Below, one piece after another: positions 14,650-22,123 of a stretch of DNA of 35,331 bases. Numbering within the stretch: position 1 is the stretch's first letter; each line of letters opens with the position of its first letter. Under the pieces are notes generated by a model. It searched no databases, was not told the origin of the DNA, and was given only the letters and a program-made list of their open reading frames with translations. The translations under genes and the position numbers were made by a program. Source of the stretch: Clostridia bacterium. Lineage in GTDB: Bacteria; Bacillota_A; Clostridia; Oscillospirales; CAG-272. The stretch lies in assembly GCA_017414605.1 (NCBI GenBank), contig JAFQLG010000093.1, forward strand, positions 1-35,331. The letters run 5' to 3'.

Positions 14650-15750
14650 ATGGAAAAGGTAACAAGAAATATTACAGTCGACCTGTCGCGCAAGAGCAAT
14701 GCCCGCGTTGTTTTTGCAACGCAGAACGATCTTAAGTCACGCCGCCTTTCGATAAGGCTCACCGATGACGGAAAGCCTTATTCTGTAAGCCGTGACGTGA
14801 CCGCAACCGTCAATTTTGCCTGCGCGGACGGAACGAGCGGAGCTTATCTTGGCGAGGTGTGCGAAAACGGCTATGTCGAATACGTTATAGACGCCGCTAT
14901 CCTGCTTTGTGCGGGGCAGACCAAATGCTCCGTTTCACTTACAGGCGCGGATGGAGCAAAATTGACCAGCTCGCAGTTTGTCATAGACGTTGCAAGTGCG
15001 CTTTACGCAGGCGATGACATCAGTCCCGAAGCGGCGCAAAGTCTTATCGACAGTATGATGCAGGCGCACGCCACTATGCAGGAGGCGGAGGCTCGGAGAG
15101 AGGCGCAGGACACCGTTCGCGAGGGCAATGAAGCCTCAAGAGAGGCGGCGGAGATAGGGAGAGCCGATGCGGAAAATCAAAGAGCGGAGGCGGAGCAATC
15201 AAGGCAGGGGTACTACGAGAGCATAGACGAGCTGCTTTTGGGCATCGAGGAAGTGCAAAAAGGTTATATAGGCGAGTTTTCGGATTCTGCGGCTCTGGTG
15301 GAACTTGGGCGCGTTTATCCCATAGGCTCGGTGTATATCTCGGAAAAAGCAACCAGCCCTGCCCAGCTTTTCGGCGGTGTCTGGGAGCAGATCCACAACA
15401 GATTTTTAGCGGCGGCGGGAGGCTTGGAGTGGTCTGCCGCAGGAACTATGGGCGGTACCGCTGCACACGCGCACGAACACGATTTGTGGGCTGATATTTA
15501 TATACTTGGTGAGGATACTGAGCATAGAGATAAAGGCATTATGCTGATGAGGAGCAAGTCACACGAAAACTTTCGCTATATGGACTACATATTGCAAGAT
15601 AATGGCGCTCTGACAAGGGTAACTCTACCAAATAAAGACGTAACTGGTAGTATAGCTTACAAACATGCTACTGACGTTGACGGCACTATCAACAGCTCAA
15701 GCAATTTGCCGCCCTATTTGACGGTATATATGTGGAAACGAGTGGCTTAA
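14650..15750 (+). CDS. Phage baseplate/tail-fibre protein, BppU-like N-terminus
   Basis: This is a phage tail-tip protein of 366 residues. Residues 1-130 resemble the BppU-type baseplate attachment domain (DUF2479): it opens with a short segment and alternating strands such as RRLSIRLTDDGKPYSV and ends near SSQFVIDVASALYAGDD. Residues about 145-215 are a charged, Ala/Glu-rich coiled coil. The rest begins YPIGSVYISEKATSPAQLFGGVWEQ in the family (positions about 220-245) and ends NLPPYLTVYMWKRVA, the classic tail-collar/receptor-binding tip. The start ATG at 14650 follows AAAGGA; an upstream GTG start at 14581 is less likely. The base composition turns AT-rich after about 15480, suggesting an exchanged tip. 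It is the first gene of an isolated tail cassette. Confidence 0.82.
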   Translation: MEKVTRNITVDLSRKSNARVVFATQNDLKSRRLSIRLTDDGKPYSVSRDVTATVNFACADGTSGAYLGEVCENGYVEYVIDAAILLCAGQTKCSVSLTGADGAKLTSSQFVIDVASALYAGDDISPEAAQSLIDSMMQAHATMQEAEARREAQDTVREGNEASREAAEIGRADAENQRAEAEQSRQGYYESIDELLLGIEEVQKGYIGEFSDSAALVELGRVYPIGSVYISEKATSPAQLFGGVWEQIHNRFLAAAGGLEWSAAGTMGGTAAHAHEHDLWADIYILGEDTEHRDKGIMLMRSKSHENFRYMDYILQDNGALTRVTLPNKDVTGSIAYKHATDVDGTINSSSNLPPYLTVYMWKRVA

Positions 15751-15763
15751 GGAGGGTATAGAT

Positions 15764-16225
15764 ATGAGAATATTTGACGAAACAAAAACGGTTGAATTGA
15801 CAGAATTTGACCTTGCCAAAGGCTATCTTAAGACCGAGTTTATAGAAACCGAAATAGCCGAGCAGGCGGCGGTTGCCGAGGTGTCGCACTATGAGGTCGT
15901 AAAGCAGTATGAAAACGGCGGTTACGACGTAAAAAAGGTGATCGACGTTGAAGAGATGCCCTATGCTCCCGCGAGAGTGGAGCGCGAGGAGATAGGGGTA
16001 TATATCCCTTATACCGAAAGGGAACTTGAGGTCATGGCGGCAGAGCGCGAGATAAGAGATCTCAAGGTCAGACTTGCCGAGAGCGACTACAAGGCGATAA
16101 AGTACGCGGAGGGCTTTATTACCGAGCCCGAATACGCGCCGATAAGAGCCGAAAGGCAGGCTTGGAGGGAGCGCATAGGCGCTCTTGAGGCGGTTTTGGT
16201 CGATGGCGGAGGTGAAGGCCGATGA
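15764..16225 (+). CDS. Phage tail accessory protein (XkdW-like position)
   Basis: This 153-residue acidic protein is of uncertain family. It lies directly after a tail-fibre gene, where siphophages and PBSX-like elements carry small XkdW-type or fibre-assembly proteins. The sequence is rich in Glu and begins MRIFDETKTVELTEFDL. The C-terminal half (about 85-148) is predicted helical and coiled-coil-like, with EAEREIRDLKVRL-type heptads. There are no Cys, signal peptide or membrane segments. The ribosome site TAAGGAGGG is strong, and the stop overlaps the next start by ATGA, so it belongs to the same transcript. Confidence 0.65.
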   Translation: MRIFDETKTVELTEFDLAKGYLKTEFIETEIAEQAAVAEVSHYEVVKQYENGGYDVKKVIDVEEMPYAPARVEREEIGVYIPYTERELEVMAAEREIRDLKVRLAESDYKAIKYAEGFITEPEYAPIRAERQAWRERIGALEAVLVDGGGEGR

Positions 16226-16959
16226 GTGAGCAGAAGGGTAACGTTTTTGACAGTCTGAAAAGGGTCAGCGAGAACGTAACCAAAGTGTTTCAGTCAGGTG
16301 TTTCAAGAGGCATTCAGCAGGCTCGAAAGGTCGCCGACAATGAGTTCTGGAATGGCTTTACCGATAACGGAAGCAGAACGACTTATGCTCGCGCGTTTTC
16401 CTATTGGGGCAGCGAATACCTGCGCCCTGCGAAAAAGATAATTTTTACGCAGGCGGACTCGGGAATGAACACTTTTTCGTTCAACACCAAGTTGAAAAGG
16501 GTGGAATCGGCTTATTTTGATTTTTCGCAAAAGGCAAGAGGAACAGGAACACAGAGCGGCTACTATTTCACCTTCTATAACTGCAAGGCATTGGAGGAAA
16601 TAGAAGATATAGGTATGCAACCCGATTTCACCTATAATAATGCTTTTGCTAACTGTGTCAGATTACACACGATAGCAAAAATGAGAGCAGACGAGGATAC
16701 CGCATTTACGAATGCTTTTGACTTTTGCAATGCTTTGCAAAACGTAACCTTTGAGGGTGTTATCGGTCAAAACTTGAACGTTCGTTGGAGTACGAAATTA
16801 TCCAAGGACAGCATTTCCAATATCGTGTCTTGTCTATCCGACACGGCAAGCGGAAAGACGCTTTCCTTGTCAAAAACGGCGGTTAACAACGCATTTACGG
16901 ATGCCGAGTGGACAGCTCTTGCCGACACCAAGAAAAATTGGACTATTTCTTTAGTCTGA
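16222..16959 (+). CDS. Phage-associated leucine-rich-repeat-like protein
   Basis: This 245-residue protein has an N-terminal helical part (1-50) followed by irregular repeats that resemble BspA-type leucine-rich repeats. Examples are FYNCKALEEIEDIG (about 117-130), FANCVRLHTIAKM (145-157) and FDFCNALQNVTFEG (about 166-179); each has the pattern F-x-x-C-x-x-L. Such proteins occur near tail fibres in gut phages and may bind surface ligands. The C-terminal segment (190-245) has the BspA-like SNIVSCLSDTASGKTLSLSK. The start overlaps the preceding stop (ATGA). I cannot name the family with certainty. Confidence 0.65.
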   Translation: MSEQKGNVFDSLKRVSENVTKVFQSGVSRGIQQARKVADNEFWNGFTDNGSRTTYARAFSYWGSEYLRPAKKIIFTQADSGMNTFSFNTKLKRVESAYFDFSQKARGTGTQSGYYFTFYNCKALEEIEDIGMQPDFTYNNAFANCVRLHTIAKMRADEDTAFTNAFDFCNALQNVTFEGVIGQNLNVRWSTKLSKDSISNIVSCLSDTASGKTLSLSKTAVNNAFTDAEWTALADTKKNWTISLV

Positions 16960-16974
16960 ATTCGGAGGTGAAAT

Positions 16975-17151
16975 ATGAGCAGAAAAATATTGACCGCGAG
17001 TGAGGGCAAGATGTTGACGGACGGCGAAATTTACGGCAAGGTCATTTATCTTGCCGAGTGTGTGGACGGGGCAAGCTTTTATGAGATCACGGATCGGGAA
17101 TATAAGCAGATAATGCTTGAAGATGACCGAGGTGGAGGCGATCATGCTTGA
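16975..17151 (+). CDS. Short phage tail-region protein (58 residues)
   Basis: A 58-residue open frame begins MSRKILTASEGKML and ends DDRGGGDHA, behind the strong ribosome site CGGAGG (16963-16968). Its size and position, between a tail protein and an XhlA-like gene, match the small XkdX-type or host-specificity accessory proteins of phages. No motif identifies it. Its stop overlaps the start of the next gene (ATGCTTGA at 17144-17151), so translation is coupled. Confidence 0.6.
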   Translation: MSRKILTASEGKMLTDGEIYGKVIYLAECVDGASFYEITDREYKQIMLEDDRGGGDHA

Positions 17152-17452
17152 CCACGAGGATCTTGTGAAGGCGGTGGCAGAAAACGAGCAGAGAAGCAAG
17201 TCCAATTCTCACAGAATAACCGCGCTTGAACAAAACGCCAAGCTGCTAAACAAAATGGTAACCGCGCTTGAGGTGCTCGCAACTCAGCAAAAAAACGTTG
17301 CGGATCAGGTTGAAAAAATTGATGGCAAGGTGACAAAGCTGGAGCAATCGCCTATGAAGAGGATATCCGCCGTCATAGGATATATTCTTGCCGCGATATG
17401 CTCCGCGGGAGCAGGTCTGCTTTTGGGATTTATTCAGGATTTCGGGGCATAA
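17144..17452 (+). CDS. XhlA-like phage membrane protein
   Basis: This 102-residue protein resembles the haemolysin XhlA family, cell-surface proteins found beside holins in PBSX-like prophages. The N-terminal part (about 8-70) is a coiled coil with heptads such as ENEQRSKSNSHRITALEQNA. A C-terminal membrane helix (about 78-97, ISAVIGYILAAICSAGAGLL) follows. I chose ATG 17144 because GGAGG (17134-17138) lies 5 nt upstream; starts at 17123 or 17117 have weaker sites. Normally a holin and an amidase follow, but here the next thing is a terminator-like hairpin and an unrelated operon. Confidence 0.72.
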   Translation: MLDHEDLVKAVAENEQRSKSNSHRITALEQNAKLLNKMVTALEVLATQQKNVADQVEKIDGKVTKLEQSPMKRISAVIGYILAAICSAGAGLLLGFIQDFGA

Positions 17453-17478
17453 GATACGCATACTTGACCCGGCAAAAT

Positions 17479-17523
17479 AATAACCCCGTGTGAACGGACA
17501 AGGTTCGTTTGCACGGGGTTATT
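17479..17523 (+). terminator. Long hairpin after the tail cassette
   Basis: An 18-bp stem (17479-17496 with 17506-17523, two G-U wobbles) has a 9-nt loop, GACAAGGTT. The 3' side is followed by GGCTGTTTTAT, only a modest T tract. The strand is uncertain because the stem is symmetric; it most likely ends the tail cassette transcript. The rest of 17453-17626 is AT-rich without a credible gene. Confidence 0.72.
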
Positions 17524-17626
17524 GGCTGTTTTATAGAAAAAATTTCCAATGCAACGTTTGAATCATGCAGAATTGACGCCAATATATCACAAAAACCGAC
17601 AATATTTGGCTTATTGTGAATTTATG

Positions 17627-17655
17627 TTGACTTTTGGTATATATAGTGATATAAT
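17627..17655 (+). promoter_or_regulatory. Promoter of the polysaccharide operon
   Basis: TTGACT (17627-17632) and TATAAT (17650-17655) have a 17-nt spacer and the extended -10 TGA. It is the only clear promoter before the 14-gene run that ends near 32728. Confidence 0.85.
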
Positions 17656-17661
17656 ATAGAT

Positions 17662-17776
17662 AATAATGGGATAACTATGCCATTTTGACATATATGCGGA
17701 CGTTTTGGGGCAAAAAAAGCTCTTTTGAATGTGCCGCGAGCATAAAATTTACTACGTTTGATGAGGTGATCGGCAA
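17662..17776 (+). other. Leader of the polysaccharide operon
   Basis: A leader of about 115 nt lies between the promoter and the first ATG. TATGCGG (about 17694-17700) can pair with CCGCGAGCATA (about 17734-17744), leaving a bulge, and CAAAA with TTTTG inside it. No known riboswitch core was recognised. A processive antitermination site is possible for such a long operon but cannot be shown here. Confidence 0.3.
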
Positions 17777-19036
17777 ATGAAGAAATTTGATAAAAAGGTT
17801 TGGCTTGCAACTCCTACGATGCACGGCGAGGAGATGCAGTTTGTAAAGCAAGCATACGATACCAACTGGGTAAGCACGGTTGGCGAAAACATAAACGAGG
17901 TAGAGCGCATTGCTGCAGACAAGGCAGAGATGAAATATGCCGTTGGCCTGTCCAGCTGTACCGCGGCTCTCCATTTGTGCGTTAAGGCGGCGGGCGAAAG
18001 ACTTTACGGTCGCCCCGCTATAAGTCACGGCGCGCTTGAGGGAAAACGCGTATTCTGCTCGGATATGACCTTTGATGCAACGCTTAACCCCGTAGTATAC
18101 GAGGGCGGTATTCCGATATTTATCGATACCGAGGCAGATTCCTGGAATATGGACCCCGTGGCGCTGGAGCGCGCATTTGAGCTTTACCCCGAAGTAAAGC
18201 TTGTAGTGTGTGCCGAGCTGTACGGATTCCCCGGAAAAATGGACGCAATAAGGGATATCTGTGACCGCCACGGAGCGCTGCTTATAGAGGACGCGGCAGA
18301 GGCCATGGGTGCAACGCTTGGCGGCAAGCAGTGCGGCTCTTTCGGCGATTACGGCGCCGTCAGCTATAACGGAAACAAGATAATAACGGGCTCTGCGGGC
18401 GGTTGCCTGCTTACCAACGACCTTGAGGTTGCAAACAAGGCGCGCAAGTGGTCCACCCAGGCCAGAGAAAATGCCCCCTGGTATCAGCACGAGGAGGTTG
18501 GATATAACTACCGCATGAGCAACATCGTTGCGGGTGTTATCCGCGGTCAGTACATATATCTTGAGGAGCATATCGCGCGCAAAAAGGCGGTCTACGACAG
18601 ATATTGCGAGGGCTTGAAGGGGCTTCCCGTAAAGATGAACCCGATCGTTGAGGCAAGTGAGCCTAACTATTGGCTTTCCGCAATGATCATTGACGAGGAG
18701 GCAATGTGCCGCCAGGTAAGAGATGACACTACCGCGCTTTATGTAAAGGAGCAGGGCAAGACCTGTCCTACCGAGATACTCGAAAAGCTTGCCGAGGCAA
18801 ACGCCGAGGGCAGACCTATCTGGAAGCCTATGCACATGCAGCCTATGTACCGCATGCACGAGTTTATCACGCGCGAGGGAAGCGCCAGAGCCAAGACAAA
18901 CGCTTATATCGCGGGCGGTTGTGCCGACGTTGGAGCCGACATTTTCAACCGCGGCCTGTGCTTGCCGAGCGATATAAAGATGACCGCCGAGGAGCAGGAT
19001 GCGGTCATAGAGATAATAAGATCCTGCTTTGAGTGA
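17777..19036 (+). CDS. DegT/DnrJ/EryC1 family sugar aminotransferase (PglE-like)
   Basis: This PLP-dependent enzyme transfers an amino group to a keto sugar nucleotide. The protein has 419 residues, slightly longer than the usual 370-400. The motifs are TVGENINEVE (34-43, substrate side), IEDAAEAMGA (170-179, with D172 touching the PLP nitrogen) and SYNGNKIIT (196-204), where K201 forms the Schiff base. The GNK variant of the lysine motif is typical of the UDP-4-keto-6-deoxy-HexNAc aminotransferases PglE/LegC type rather than VioA. No matching 4,6-dehydratase for UDP-GlcNAc (PglF) is present in the window, so it either uses an external one or another substrate. It is the first gene of the polysaccharide operon and sits before a PglC-like transferase, consistent with an amino sugar at the reducing end. 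Confidence 0.88.
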   Translation: MKKFDKKVWLATPTMHGEEMQFVKQAYDTNWVSTVGENINEVERIAADKAEMKYAVGLSSCTAALHLCVKAAGERLYGRPAISHGALEGKRVFCSDMTFDATLNPVVYEGGIPIFIDTEADSWNMDPVALERAFELYPEVKLVVCAELYGFPGKMDAIRDICDRHGALLIEDAAEAMGATLGGKQCGSFGDYGAVSYNGNKIITGSAGGCLLTNDLEVANKARKWSTQARENAPWYQHEEVGYNYRMSNIVAGVIRGQYIYLEEHIARKKAVYDRYCEGLKGLPVKMNPIVEASEPNYWLSAMIIDEEAMCRQVRDDTTALYVKEQGKTCPTEILEKLAEANAEGRPIWKPMHMQPMYRMHEFITREGSARAKTNAYIAGGCADVGADIFNRGLCLPSDIKMTAEEQDAVIEIIRSCFE

Positions 19037-19074
19037 TAACGAGATCCGAGTTTTTTGTTAGTTTGGAGGATAAT

Positions 19075-19740
19075 ATGTATTCCAAGTTTTTTAAGAGATT
19101 TTTTGACATCGTTTTGTCTTTGATGGCTATATCGGTGCTGTCGCCTTTTTTGCTCATCTTTACGATCGTTGGAGCGATAGCGATGAAGGGAAATCCCTTC
19201 TACATACAAAAGCGACCCGGAAAGATCGATAAGAAAACGGGCAAGGAGCGCATCATAAAGCTTTTCAAGTTTCGTTCTATGTCCAATGCAAAGGACGAAA
19301 ACGGCAATCTTCTTCCCAGCAAGGACAGACTGAACAAATACGGCCGCATCATAAGAGCGCTTTCTATTGACGAGCTGCCCTCGCTATTGAACATTCTTAT
19401 CGGCGACTTGTCTATAGTCGGCCCCAGACCCTTGGCGGTAAAGTATCTGGATTACTACACCGAGGAGGAGCGCAGACGTCACACCGTTCGCCCCGGACTT
19501 ACGGGCCTTGCTCAATGCATGGGAAGAAACAATCTTTCCTGGGAGGAAAAGTTCGCTTACGATCTTGAATACGTTGACAACATCTCCTTGGCAATGGACG
19601 TTAAGGTTATTTTCAAAACCTTGATCAAGGTGCTTAAACGCGAGGGAATCGGGCAGGGCGAGCAGCAGCCCGTCAGCCTGCATATTGAGCGCGCTGACAG
19701 AGTTTTGCGCAGAGATGCGGAAAGCGTTAGCGAAAAATAA
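19075..19740 (+). CDS. PglC-like phosphoglycosyl transferase
   Basis: This monotopic phosphoglycosyl transferase starts repeat-unit synthesis by moving a sugar phosphate from a nucleotide sugar to undecaprenyl phosphate. The protein has 221 residues, the size of PglC/WecP-minimal forms rather than long WbaP types. The re-entrant helix (about 9-34) is broken by S23-P24, as in PglC. Further motifs are QKRPGK, LFKFRSM, and DELPSLLNILIGDLSIVGPRP with catalytic D99-E100, then VRPGLTGLAQCMGRNNLSWE. The ATG at 19075 follows GGAGGA (19065-19070); the longer frame from 19033 lacks a site. It follows the PglE-like gene by 38 nt. Confidence 0.9.
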   Translation: MYSKFFKRFFDIVLSLMAISVLSPFLLIFTIVGAIAMKGNPFYIQKRPGKIDKKTGKERIIKLFKFRSMSNAKDENGNLLPSKDRLNKYGRIIRALSIDELPSLLNILIGDLSIVGPRPLAVKYLDYYTEEERRRHTVRPGLTGLAQCMGRNNLSWEEKFAYDLEYVDNISLAMDVKVIFKTLIKVLKREGIGQGEQQPVSLHIERADRVLRRDAESVSEK

Positions 19741-19812
19741 TGCGGCGGAGAGCTTCTTGCATTGCAAGAACCCATTCGCCAATACAATAATTTTTGAAAG
19801 GTGATTTTGCAT

Positions 19813-21099
19813 ATGTTTGAGAATTGTAAAGGAAAAAAGCTTTTGCTCATCGGAGTTGAGGAAAATGAAAGCTTGACAAGAGCCGCTCACGAAATGGGCG
19901 TCTACGTTATACTTATAGACAGGAATGCCAGCAAAATAAACTGTCTTTCCAAGAGCCTTGCGGACGAGGTCTGGGAGATGGACTATTCTGATATTGACGC
20001 GGTGGTTAAAAAGTGCCGCGAAAACGGAGTTGGCGGAGTTATGGCGGGATACAGCGAGTTCAAGGTTGCTTCCGCACAAAAGGTGGCAGAGGCTCTGGGC
20101 ACCCCGTTTTACGCAACTGCAGAGCAGATAGAGCTTACGAGAAACAAGCGCACGTTCAAGGATATGTGCGAAAAATATGACATTCCCACCCCCAGAGATT
20201 ATCGCTTTACAAAGGGCATAAGCGAGGAGGATAAAAAGCATATCGTATATCCCGTTATCATTAAGCCCACAGACTATGCAGGCTGCAAGGGTATTTCCGT
20301 TTGCCATAGTGAGAGCGAGCTTGATGAGGCGGTAAGATATGCGCTTGAATATTCCGTAAGCCAGACGATCATTTGCGAGCAATATCTGGTTGGCGTTGAG
20401 TTTGCGGCTATATACACCATAGTTGACGGAGTTGCAAGCCTTTCCTGCCTGAACGATAAATTTATCTCTCGCAATGACGAGGGCTTTGCAGGTCGCTGTG
20501 CGCTCGTGTTTACCCCCTCGAAATATTATGGCAAGTTTATGGAAACCGTTGACGGAAAGATCAAGACCTTCCTTAAGGGAATAGGCGCCCAAAACGGAGT
20601 TGCATTTTTCCAGGGTATCGCAAACGATGAGAGCATTCACGTTTTTGAGATGGGTTACCGCCTCAACGGAAATAACGACTGCACGATTATTGAGAAGTTT
20701 AACAACATAAACTTTATGAAAATGCTGATATCCCATTCCTTAACGGGAAGCATGGGTGACGATATTTCAAAGGATAACCCCCAATTCAGCGAATATTCAA
20801 TATCGCTCTGTTTCCGCCTGCACCGCGGCGTTGTAAAGACTATCGATTATAGCAAAATATTTGATGATCCCAACGTTCTCGATGCGCATTGCTACATAAC
20901 GCCGGGAACCGAGATAGTAAATGAAAACACTTCGCAGAGCAGAGGACTTCTCGTTAAATTCAAGGCTCCCACCCTGGAGGATGTTGAAAAGACTATAAAG
21001 TCCTTGCAGTCAAAGGTATTCTTCCTTAACGAGAAGGGCGAGAATATGCTCTTTGACGGCTTTGATACCAAGCTTCTGTACGAAAGATACGGAAAATAA
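19813..21099 (+). CDS. ATP-grasp ligase in the polysaccharide locus (first of two)
   Basis: This ATP-grasp superfamily protein has 428 residues. The family joins a carboxylate to an amine or thiol through an acyl-phosphate. Residues 8-80 form a Rossmann-like pre-domain (LLLIGVEENESL, VILIDRNA). Residues 120-200 hold the ATP-binding lysines (YPVIIKPTDYAGCKGISV, with the flexible glycine loop). VEFAAIYT near 195-205 and HVFEMGYRLNGNND near 280-293 carry the Mg-binding Glu/Asn positions. It is not a purine-synthesis enzyme by context. It sits with a divergent DegT-like protein and a FemAB-like transferase, so a carboxyl group (amino acid or uronic acid) activation role in polysaccharide decoration is likely. 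Start ATG 19813 follows GAAAGGTG. A gap of 72 nt with an imperfect TTCTTGC/GCAAGAA hairpin separates it from the PglC gene. Confidence 0.85.
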   Translation: MFENCKGKKLLLIGVEENESLTRAAHEMGVYVILIDRNASKINCLSKSLADEVWEMDYSDIDAVVKKCRENGVGGVMAGYSEFKVASAQKVAEALGTPFYATAEQIELTRNKRTFKDMCEKYDIPTPRDYRFTKGISEEDKKHIVYPVIIKPTDYAGCKGISVCHSESELDEAVRYALEYSVSQTIICEQYLVGVEFAAIYTIVDGVASLSCLNDKFISRNDEGFAGRCALVFTPSKYYGKFMETVDGKIKTFLKGIGAQNGVAFFQGIANDESIHVFEMGYRLNGNNDCTIIEKFNNINFMKMLISHSLTGSMGDDISKDNPQFSEYSISLCFRLHRGVVKTIDYSKIFDDPNVLDAHCYITPGTEIVNENTSQSRGLLVKFKAPTLEDVEKTIKSLQSKVFFLNEKGENMLFDGFDTKLLYERYGK

Positions 21100-21118
21100 A
21101 GATTCAGGATTTCAGATT

Positions 21119-22120
21119 ATGAGAAAAGAGATCGGCAGCGAATTCTGGAGCGTTCCGACAACCAACGCGGAGCGAGGCATTTTTGCTGATGACACCGGCT
21201 GGTTTATGTCGGGAAGAAGCGCCCTTGAAGCCATTATTGTTCATGCTATGGACAGCTCCGGTGCAAAGGTGGCTCATCTTCCTTCCTGGTGCTGTGACAG
21301 TATGATAATTCCTTTTGTAAAGCACGGGCTGGAGGTCAGATTTTACCCCGTGTATATGAGGAATGGGGAGCTTGTTCAAGAGATACCCGAGTGCGAGGCG
21401 GGCGAGCTTTTGCTCGTTATGGATTATTTCGGATATTCAAGCGAATATAGCGCCGATGGGCAAAAGGCAACGGTTATCCGAGATCTCACCCACACGGTGT
21501 TTTCAAATGATCGGCATGACGCGGATTATTATTTCGGCAGCCTGCGCAAATGGTGCGGGTTCAAAACGGGCGGCTTTGCTATAGGCATTGGCAAACAGCT
21601 CATGCCCACAGCCGAAAAATACGTTGCCCTCAGGAGCAGAGCAATGGAGGCAAAGGCGGGATATATGCAAGGAGAGCGCGAGGACAAAGGATATCTTGCT
21701 TGCTTTGCAGAGGCAGAAGAATACCTCGATCATTCGCCCGTTGCGGGAGCTCTGCCATGTGAGATAGAGCTGGCGAACAAAATCGACGTTGAGCTTATCA
21801 GAAACAGGCGCAGACAAAACGCCGCAATTCTTATGGAGGCTTTTCCGGAGCATCTTATTTTTGACAGGCTTTGCGACCGGGACTGTCCATTGTTCGTTCC
21901 AATAGTTCTTGATCCAACCGTGCGTGACGGATTGAGAAAACATTTGATATCAAGAGAGATCTATCTGCCTATACATTGGCCGATATCGAGCTATCATAAG
22001 CTTGATGGTAATACGCGCGATATTTATGAGCGCGAGATCAGTCTTGTATGCGACCAGCGCTATGGGCAAGAGGATATGTACCGCATGGTAAATGCAATAA
22101 ATGATTATTTTAAGAGGTAA
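21119..22120 (+). CDS. Divergent DegT-like PLP-fold protein
   Basis: This 333-residue protein shares the fold-type I PLP pattern but is far from classical DegT. The putative cofactor aspartate is D122 in VIRDLTHTVF and the putative Schiff-base lysine is K144 in SLRKWCGFKTGG. GRSALEAII (32-40) matches the phosphate-binding start of the fold, and PSWCCDSMIIPF (55-66) replaces the usual substrate loop. The C-terminal part (235-333) has FPEHLIFDRL and LPIHWP, the latter seen in similar proteins beside FemAB genes. The start ATG at 21119 has a weak ribosome site; translation may be coupled to the ATP-grasp gene ending 20 nt upstream. Three nucleotides separate its stop from the FemAB-like start. 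The substrate is unknown. Confidence 0.72.
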   Translation: MRKEIGSEFWSVPTTNAERGIFADDTGWFMSGRSALEAIIVHAMDSSGAKVAHLPSWCCDSMIIPFVKHGLEVRFYPVYMRNGELVQEIPECEAGELLLVMDYFGYSSEYSADGQKATVIRDLTHTVFSNDRHDADYYFGSLRKWCGFKTGGFAIGIGKQLMPTAEKYVALRSRAMEAKAGYMQGEREDKGYLACFAEAEEYLDHSPVAGALPCEIELANKIDVELIRNRRRQNAAILMEAFPEHLIFDRLCDRDCPLFVPIVLDPTVRDGLRKHLISREIYLPIHWPISSYHKLDGNTRDIYEREISLVCDQRYGQEDMYRMVNAINDYFKR

Positions 22121-22123
22121 GGT

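Noticed and set aside
14434..17560. Attachment-site repeats flanking the tail cassette
   Set aside because: I compared the flanks by eye and saw only short GGGGTTA-like similarity, no direct repeat of useful length, and no integrase.
17675..18859. Minus-strand frame of 394 codons opposite the first aminotransferase
   Set aside because: The plus-strand gene has all DegT motifs. The antisense frame has no known domain and runs through the operon leader.
19384..20736. Minus-strand frame of 450 codons opposite the PglC-like and ATP-grasp genes
   Set aside because: It overlaps two well-supported genes, shows no recognisable family, and has cysteine- and asparagine-rich low-quality sequence typical of reverse-strand reading.
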